NCBI GenBank assembly: GCA_016789245.1
Contig: JAEURM010000001.1
Location: forward strand, 1-34,908
Direction: 5' to 3'
DNA length: 34,908 nucleotides
Source of the DNA: Anaerolineales bacterium
GTDB taxonomy: Bacteria; Chloroflexota; Anaerolineae; Anaerolineales; UBA6663
How positions within the stretch are numbered: the stretch's first letter is position 1; every line of letters begins with the position of its first letter. The notes under the pieces are model-generated. The model had not been told where the DNA came from, did no database searches, and worked only from the letters and a program-made list of their open reading frames with translations. Made by a program: the position numbers and the translations under genes. Positions 29,742 through 34,908 of the stretch are shown here, in pieces.

Positions 29742-31058
29742 TCATTTGCGCTTTAGCAACTCCTCAAACAGCGCGCGGGCCAAGCCACCCACGCCTTGCA
29801 CGGCCCATTCTGGTAGATTGCTGGTAATTTGTTTCAATTGCACCCACTGCTGTTCGGTGAGCAGGAACTTGTATTTTTTGTTCGCCAGCCAATCGGCGTA
29901 TTGCGTCACCGGGCGCGTCTCGGCAATTACCACATCGCGCACCCACCACGTAAAAGCTTGTGCGCTAATCGTCCAGCGCTCGCCGTGCCACACTAATAGA
30001 TGATCCATATCAAATTGCCAGCCGTCGCTGGCTTTCTCGGCCAAGCCGCGCTCGGCCAATTTTTTCAGTTCGGGGCCTAGGGCGGGCACGTTTTCTATTT
30101 CACCAAACGCAAAATCCCGGCCTTGCGCCCGCCCGCCAATTTCCATCAGGCTCAAAATCACCGCCGCAGTGCACGTGCGGTCATCCATCGTTTCCCACAA
30201 ATCATCAAAATGGTAGGCAATCCGGTCATAAAAGCTTTCGGCGGCGGCGGTGGAGCGCGCCTCGCCCATAAACTCTGCCAGCGCCGCACACATGGCCTGC
30301 AATAGAAACGGGTGCCCGCCCGCCACACGCCGCACAAAACGCCGTTCATCCACCGTAAACGGCGGCACGGCGCGGTTGAGCAGAGTGCCTACATGTTTAT
30401 CAGTGAAAGGCCGCAAGCGCACTTCAATCATATTGTTGAAGAATGGCGAGCCAGTATCCAGCAAGCCGCGCCCGCGCTCATTCATTTCAGCAATTGAGAA
30501 GCGGCTGGCCGTAACCAATGCTAAGCCGCCCGTGCGCGTGGAAAGTGAGCGTAGGAGTGCAAAAAAGGCCGCATCTTTGAAGTTGTTGTGCACCAGCAGG
30601 TTATCAAATTCATCCAGCAGAAGCACCAGCCGGTGTTGCAAATCATTGCCAAGGTAGTTAAAGATGTTTTCCAATGCGCGGCGGCTGGACTGGCCTTCGG
30701 CTACCTGTTTAAGCAGGGCCGGGCCACGCGGCGTAGCGGCCAGCATTTCCGTTAACGGCTCTAGCGCTTCCAGCCAAAATTGTTGTGGGCTGTAATCATT
30801 GCTAATGCTGTGCAAATCCGAGGAGACGAGGGTGTAGTGTTTATCATCCGTGCCAAACGCGGCTTGGCGCACCTCTGGCCGGGCAATATGCAGGATGAGC
30901 GAGGTTTTGCCGATATGCGGCTCACCCACAATGGCAGTGGATTCACCGTTGAGCAAACGATTGAAGATGGTGCGCAGTTCCGCCTCGCGGCCAATAAATT
31001 CCACGCCCCGCACTGGGCGGCCATAGATGAAGGGTTGACGGATGGGGCCTGTGGTCAA
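29742..31058 (-). CDS. AAA/STAND-like ATPase with C-terminal winged-helix part
   Basis: The protein has 438 residues. The opening RQPFIYGRPVRGVEFIGREAELRTI matches the second group of AAA-16-like ATPases. Walker A is GEPHIGKTS (45-53), Walker B is RLVLLLDEFDNLL (143-155), sensor-like LALVTASRFSI follows, and HPFLLQAMCAAL marks the junction to the C-terminal domain. Residues about 290-380 look like a winged helix (AAVILSLMEIGG..., DFAFGEI, GLAEKASDGWQF). It is complete, unlike the following ATPase, and has no sensor domain of its own, so it may work with it. The start is a TTG at 31058 with GGAGA about seven bases upstream. A family role as a regulatory NTPase is inferred. Confidence 0.88.
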   Translation of the reverse strand: MTTGPIRQPFIYGRPVRGVEFIGREAELRTIFNRLLNGESTAIVGEPHIGKTSLILHIARPEVRQAAFGTDDKHYTLVSSDLHSISNDYSPQQFWLEALEPLTEMLAATPRGPALLKQVAEGQSSRRALENIFNYLGNDLQHRLVLLLDEFDNLLVHNNFKDAAFFALLRSLSTRTGGLALVTASRFSIAEMNERGRGLLDTGSPFFNNMIEVRLRPFTDKHVGTLLNRAVPPFTVDERRFVRRVAGGHPFLLQAMCAALAEFMGEARSTAAAESFYDRIAYHFDDLWETMDDRTCTAAVILSLMEIGGRAQGRDFAFGEIENVPALGPELKKLAERGLAEKASDGWQFDMDHLLVWHGERWTISAQAFTWWVRDVVIAETRPVTQYADWLANKKYKFLLTEQQWVQLKQITSNLPEWAVQGVGGLARALFEELLKRK

Positions 31059-31239
31059 AGCATAGTCTCCGGAGATGGTGGGGCAATTATATCTGGTTAG
31101 GCTGGAAGAAGCTCATGGCTAAGTGCTGGGCGCTGACTTTGAAATGGCGATTAAGCGATAGCCCTTGAGGCCTCTGTGCTACACTGGCTGAACTTAATTT
31201 CAACGTTAGCGGGCTTTACCAACCTTCCAACATACTTGT

Positions 31240-32409
31240 ATGTATCAACTCTCGCGTGATAACAAATTGTTTGCGTTTTCGCTCATGCTGTGGGGCTTTG
31301 GCGAAGGCTTGTTTCTGTATATTGAGCCGCTCTATCTCAAAGAACTCGGCTCCGACCCGATAACGATTGGCACTGCGCTTTCCAATGCTTACTTGGCGAT
31401 GACCATCACCCACATCCCCGCCGGATATTTGGCAGACCGGGTGGGGCGGCGCGTGCTGATTGTGATTGGCTTTGGGCTGGGCGCGGTGGCCGCGCTGGTA
31501 ATGTATTTTGCGCAAGATTTATGGGTGTTTGTGGCCGCGCTGGCCGCCTACTCGTTTACGGGCTTTGTTATTGCGCCCATCAACGCTTATGTGGCCGAAG
31601 CCCGTGGCCCACAGAGCATTCAACGGGCGCTGACACTGGTGTTTGCCGGGTTCTGGGCCGGAACCATTTTCTCCCCGGCCCTCGGCGGCTGGATTGGCAC
31701 TCAGTACGGCTTACGAAATGTGTACCTCATCGCCTTTGTTGCTTTTCTCCTTTCCACCGTCGTCATTTTCTTCACACGCTCACAGCCTATTGTGCCCGCC
31801 GCCACCGGGGCCACGCGTTACTCAGCGTTGTTTCGCAATCGCGCCTTCATCCGTTACTTGGCGCTAGCGTTTTGCGCTTTGTTGGCCATGCAAATTGGCC
31901 TGCCCTTCATGCCCAACTTTGTAGAAGAAGTGCGCGGGTTTGATGTGGCCGTGATTGGCCTGCTCGGCTCAATTAACTCCATCGCCACCGTAATTTTCAA
32001 CGCCACGCTCGGCCACCGCTCGCCGCGCGGCGCGTTCTTGGCCGGGCAAATGCTCATTGGCCTTTCCATGACGTTTATGCTTGCGCTGGCTGGCTGGCCG
32101 GGCATTCTGCTGGCATACGCCTTGCGGCCCGGCGCACAATTAGCACACACCATGACGGCGGCCCAAGCCGGGCAATTAGTCAATCCGGCAGAAAGTGGCT
32201 TGGCGTATGGCATCACCGAAACTGCCGTGGGTCTAGCCGCCATCATTGGCCCGTTACTGGCTGGCCCGCTGTATGATTTCAACCCCCACTGGCCGTTTCA
32301 AGTCAGCGTAGCCTTCACCGTGGTTATGCTTCCGCTGGTAGCGTGGTTAGCGCCTAAAGCCCGCCGCCCGGTTGAAGTGAGTGAACGCGTTATGGAGCAA
32401 GCTTTATGA
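31240..32409 (+). CDS. MFS transporter
   Basis: The protein has 389 residues with about twelve membrane segments. Motif A is visible as GYLADRVGRRVLIVIGFG, the best of the three MFS genes here. TM5 holds GFWAGTIFSPALGGWIG, similar to motif C of exporters, so efflux is likely but the substrate is not known. It overlaps the next gene by ATGA, so it is translationally coupled to an SDR oxidoreductase. It is divergent from the AAA gene cluster; the gap 31059-31239 has no clear repeat. Confidence 0.88.
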   Translation: MYQLSRDNKLFAFSLMLWGFGEGLFLYIEPLYLKELGSDPITIGTALSNAYLAMTITHIPAGYLADRVGRRVLIVIGFGLGAVAALVMYFAQDLWVFVAALAAYSFTGFVIAPINAYVAEARGPQSIQRALTLVFAGFWAGTIFSPALGGWIGTQYGLRNVYLIAFVAFLLSTVVIFFTRSQPIVPAATGATRYSALFRNRAFIRYLALAFCALLAMQIGLPFMPNFVEEVRGFDVAVIGLLGSINSIATVIFNATLGHRSPRGAFLAGQMLIGLSMTFMLALAGWPGILLAYALRPGAQLAHTMTAAQAGQLVNPAESGLAYGITETAVGLAAIIGPLLAGPLYDFNPHWPFQVSVAFTVVMLPLVAWLAPKARRPVEVSERVMEQAL

Positions 32410-33122
32410 AAAACATTCTCCTCATTGGCGCTAGCCGTGGCCTTGGCCATGCCTTCAATCTTGGTTTGCCGGAACGTGGTGATTCAGTCTGGCTGATTTC
32501 ACGCGGGCAACCGCAAATGGAAGCCGGGGAGGGCGTGCGCCGCACATGGTTGAAAGTGGATTTAGCGGAAAGCGGCGCGGCGCAAAAAATCGTGGCGGCC
32601 CTCGGCGGCCAGCGGCTAGACGCGCTCATTTACAACGCTGGTATTTGGGAAGATTCCGCCTTTAGTTCAGGCTATGATTTTGAGCAAGTGAGCCAAGCAG
32701 AAAATGAGCGTGTCCTCACCGTCAATCTCACTGCGGCCATTCACTGCGTACAAGCGCTTTTGCCCAACTTGCGGCAGAGTGCCAACGGCAAAGTGATTTT
32801 GGTTAGCTCAATTTCTGGTTTAGAAAACACGGGCGCGCGCGAGGTGGCCTACAACGCCAGCAAGTTTGGCCTACGCGGCGCGGCGCACGCCCTGCGGGAA
32901 AATCTGCGAGCGGATGGCATTGGCGTCACTGTCCTCAATCCCGGCTCCATCGCCACGCAAGAGCCGCTATCCGTCAGCGCGGAAACCGTGGCCAAGAAGT
33001 ACAACGGCGAACAAATTCCCGTGCAAGATTTGGTGGCGCTGGTGAAGTGTATCCTCACTCTCTCCCGCGCCACCGTGGTAAAAGAAGTGGATGTGCCAGC
33101 GCTGGGCGATATGTGGGTTTAG
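32406..33122 (+). CDS. Short-chain dehydrogenase/reductase (SDR)
   Basis: The protein has 238 residues, the classical SDR size. The cofactor loop is LIGASRGLGHAF; YNAGIW is the NAG motif; the catalytic triad is Ser in VILVSSISG and Tyr-x3-Lys in AYNASKFG. The stretch after it (LNPGSIATQEP) is the usual PG motif. These enzymes oxidise or reduce alcohols and ketones with NAD(P)(H); the residue after the first strand (SRGQPQ) would favour NADP, which is inference. It is coupled to the MFS gene by a 4-bp overlap, so a transport-modification pair is possible. It converges on the cNMP gene with 3 bases between stops. Confidence 0.9.
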   Translation: MKNILLIGASRGLGHAFNLGLPERGDSVWLISRGQPQMEAGEGVRRTWLKVDLAESGAAQKIVAALGGQRLDALIYNAGIWEDSAFSSGYDFEQVSQAENERVLTVNLTAAIHCVQALLPNLRQSANGKVILVSSISGLENTGAREVAYNASKFGLRGAAHALRENLRADGIGVTVLNPGSIATQEPLSVSAETVAKKYNGEQIPVQDLVALVKCILTLSRATVVKEVDVPALGDMWV

Positions 33123-33125
33123 GGC

Positions 33126-33968
33126 TTATTTTTGCCCCACACTTCTCTCAATCGCCGCCAGCCGCGCCAACACGGCTTCGTTCAGGCGGTCAACTTTTTC
33201 ATGCAACTGCATAATTTCCAGTTCGGCTTTTAGGTTGACTTCGTATTCAATATCGGCCCGCACTTTGTCTTTTTCAATTTGCCGAGCTTGGCTCAATAAC
33301 ACCAACGTTGAAAGAATGATGGCTTCCAGCGAAACCGTCATGGTGAGCAAACCAAAGGGGAACGGGTCAAATTGTTGTGCCGCTGGCGCAACCACATTCC
33401 ATACAATCCACACGGCAAACCATACAATGTGAAGCCCCAAAAACGTGATACTGCCACTGAACTCGGCCACCCAGTCGGCCGCCTTTTCAATCGGTGAGCG
33501 TTCTTTTTCTTCAATAGAGTTGACGTTGCGGGAAGCCGTTTGGCGCAGAAGTTGAGTGTTCACGCGCATCCGGCGGCCCATGGCCCGCAGAACATCCAGC
33601 GCGGCGCGAGGGTGTTGGCTAAAAAGCTGGTCTAAGTCTTGCTGGTCAACGCGCAGGGCGCTGATTTCGGTGCGGGCGAGCGCATTGGCCGTGCGCGAGC
33701 CGTTATCCAGCAAAGACAGCTCCCCAAAGAACTCGCCCGGCCCCGGCGTCTCCAGCACAATTCTTACGCCGGTGGCATCTTTGAAGTAAATTTCCACCTC
33801 GCCAGTGTGGATGATATACAAACAATCGCCCGGGTCACCGGCGTTGAAGATAGTGTGGCCGCCAGCAAAGCGCACCTCTTCCACACTGTTGGCCAAATCG
33901 GCACGCTCTTGTTCATCTAAAAATTGAAAGAGGGGAACCCCAGCCAAAAGTTTGGGATCAGCCGCCAT
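33126..33968 (-). CDS. Cyclic-nucleotide-binding domain plus DUF1003 membrane protein
   Basis: The protein has 280 residues. Residues 12-130 form a CAP-type cNMP domain: FAGGHTIFNAGDPGDCLYIIHTGEVEIY, then FFGELSLLDNGSRTANALA, the phosphate-binding cassette (the RTA motif is present). Residues about 165-230 carry two membrane segments with the DUF1003 signature (FSGSITFLGLHIVWFAVWIVWN, then FPFGLLTMTVSLEAIILS). The end (230-275) is a charged coiled coil. A membrane protein with a cytoplasmic nucleotide sensor is expected; whether it binds cAMP, c-di-GMP or neither is not known. DUF1003 has no proven activity. ATG at 33968 with a GAGGAG-like SD (minus strand). Confidence 0.92.
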   Translation of the reverse strand: MAADPKLLAGVPLFQFLDEQERADLANSVEEVRFAGGHTIFNAGDPGDCLYIIHTGEVEIYFKDATGVRIVLETPGPGEFFGELSLLDNGSRTANALARTEISALRVDQQDLDQLFSQHPRAALDVLRAMGRRMRVNTQLLRQTASRNVNSIEEKERSPIEKAADWVAEFSGSITFLGLHIVWFAVWIVWNVVAPAAQQFDPFPFGLLTMTVSLEAIILSTLVLLSQARQIEKDKVRADIEYEVNLKAELEIMQLHEKVDRLNEAVLARLAAIERSVGQK

Positions 33969-34137
33969 AAAAGCTCCTCAGAAAAGGTTGGCCTGATTGT
34001 AGTGCAGGATAATCAGGGATGAAACCCGTTCCGGGGAATTACCCCAACCATAGAACAACAAACCTTATTGCTATGCACTTGAATCAAAGCAAACTTCATT
34101 AGCCCCACCGCGTCCAATCATGCGCGTACAGGTATTG

Positions 34138-34143
34138 TATAAT
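34138..34143 (+). promoter_or_regulatory. Candidate -10 box (TATAAT) for the helicase gene
   Basis: A perfect TATAAT, preceded by TTG, lies 96 bp before the helicase ATG in an AT-rich stretch. No good -35 was found at 16-18 bp (CAATCA). The start site would fall just before the hairpin at 34153-34182. Confidence 0.4.
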
Positions 34144-34152
34144 CCTCATATA

Positions 34153-34182
34153 TGTTTTCCAGCCAATTACTTCTGGAAAACA
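34153..34182 (+). promoter_or_regulatory. Perfect 10-bp inverted repeat in the helicase leader
   Basis: Arms TGTTTTCCAG (34153-34162) and CTGGAAAACA (34173-34182) are perfect complements around a 10-nt loop. No T-run follows, so it is not a terminator. Its place 9 bp after a TATAAT fits an operator or a leader hairpin controlling the defence-type gene that follows. Confidence 0.55.
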
Positions 34183-34239
34183 CTTGCAATGGCGGGAGTC
34201 GCAAATCCAAATAGAATCCCTCAGATAGGGTTGATTAAC

Positions 34240-34908
34240 ATGAATCCTCAGCTAGGCACAATCCTACGCGGGCCGCAATGGCCCGAACCAGTGGAAGTGA
34301 ACTATTCAGAAGACCACGGTGAGTATGTGCGCATCGTTGGGGTAACTATTCATGCGCGTGTGCATGTAGATCGTCTAATTAAAAGATCAGAACTGCCAGA
34401 AAATGAATTGGAGACCCTGACACCCTTTGGCGCGGAGCCGAGGAGTGTTTTCCTTTCGCTGGAAGCCAAACGCTATCGTTTTGCTTCTTTGTATGACCCC
34501 CTATTGGCGATGAACACTTGCAAAGTGGACCCATTGCCGCACCAGATCGATGCAGTATATGGATTTGTTTTGCAGTTACCGCGCATTCGATTCTTAATCG
34601 CGGATGATCCTGGTGCAGGTAAGACCATCATGGCAGGGTTGATCATCAAGGAATTGAAACTCCGTAATCAGGTGAAACGGGTGTTGATCATTGCGCCTGG
34701 ACATTTGAAAGAGCAATGGCAACGGGAAATGCGTGACCGCTTTGAAGAAAACTTTATCAAAGTGGATCGCGGGTTGATAGATGCTTCTTATGGCGAGAAT
34801 ATCTGGGCACGGGAAAGTCAGATGATCGCTTCGATTGACTTTGCCAAACAGGATGATATTGCCATGAGTTTGGCTTCATCGCACTTTGATCTGATCATCG
34901 TGGATGAA
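34240..34908 (+). CDS. SNF2-family DEAD/DEAH-box helicase, defence-type (N-terminal part)
   Basis: The window ends inside this gene; 223 codons are present from the ATG at 34240. The N-terminal part (RGPQWPEPVEV, EYVRIVGVTIHA, KRYRFASLYDPLLAMNTCKVDPLPHQIDAVYG) and Walker A ADDPGAGKT (121-129), followed by IMAGLIIKELKLR and VLIIAPGHLKEQWQREM, are characteristic of large SNF2-related helicases that often carry a C-terminal DUF3883. The last residues LIIVDE begin the DEAH box. Relatives are found in DISARM-type and DUF1156/DUF499 defence islands. Codon choice differs from the rest of the window: GATC is frequent, AT content is higher and GGCC-rich codons are rare. It is probably the first gene of an island that continues to the right. 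Confidence 0.85.
   Translation, partial: MNPQLGTILRGPQWPEPVEVNYSEDHGEYVRIVGVTIHARVHVDRLIKRSELPENELETLTPFGAEPRSVFLSLEAKRYRFASLYDPLLAMNTCKVDPLPHQIDAVYGFVLQLPRIRFLIADDPGAGKTIMAGLIIKELKLRNQVKRVLIIAPGHLKEQWQREMRDRFEENFIKVDRGLIDASYGENIWARESQMIASIDFAKQDDIAMSLASSHFDLIIVDE

Overview
The window looks like a chromosomal segment of an uncultured Chloroflexota bacterium, probably of Anaerolineae type. This is inferred from gene content because no rRNA or tRNA gene is visible. The supporting traits are lipoproteins with long Thr/Pro stalks, a large AAA-TPR-WD40 protein, several M42 aminopeptidase paralogues, sigma factors with zinc-ribbon tails, an NfeD/FHA pair and a class II HMG-CoA reductase. The base composition is moderately GC-rich. 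TGA, TAA and TAG all serve as stops, so the standard bacterial code applies.

Layout. 1-5113: end of a class I amidotransferase-like (C26) gene, rsmG, an MFS exporter, an unusual ECF-like sigma factor, a rhodanese lipoprotein and an alpha/beta hydrolase lipoprotein. 5110-11586 (minus strand): mvaA, then an envelope-glycan group (GT4, two GT2, rfbD) into which rnhB and a REP-associated tyrosine transposase (RAYT) are interleaved. 11633-13146: two poorly characterised genes. 13229-17195: NfeD, FHA, a second hydrolase lipoprotein and a Thr/Pro stalk protein. 17197-21188: three M42 aminopeptidases with pdxH between the second and third. 21252-23873 (minus): MFS, a SpoU-type RNA methyltransferase and a macrodomain protein. 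24019-25578: the infC-rpmI-rplT operon with its promoter, leader hairpin, probable ATT start and terminator. 25583-31058 (minus): two AAA/STAND-like ATPase genes; the second is split by one in-frame TGA from its TPR-TM-WD40 half. 31240-33968: MFS plus SDR, and a cNMP-binding/DUF1003 membrane protein. 34240-end: the start of a defence-type SNF2 helicase with clearly different word usage.

Two features run through the whole window. First, most intergenic gaps hold one palindromic or inverted-repeat element of about 40-80 bp, and several of these supply the stop codon of the upstream gene. Two of them (3687-3754 and 4234-4300) are relatives whose hairpins show compensatory base changes, and another pair carries the GTAG foot expected of REP elements next to the RAYT gene. 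Second, the word GATC is almost absent from 1-34239 (11 counted by eye) but common in the helicase fragment (10 in 669 bp), which suggests a recent acquisition or the edge of an island.

No gene-free stretch exceeds 300 bases. The longest gaps are 33969-34239, 16429-16640 and 31059-31239. The first holds a -10 box and a hairpin. The second holds a weak degenerate inverted repeat. I see nothing definite in the third. No CRISPR array, tRNA, rRNA or classical insertion sequence with terminal repeats was seen.
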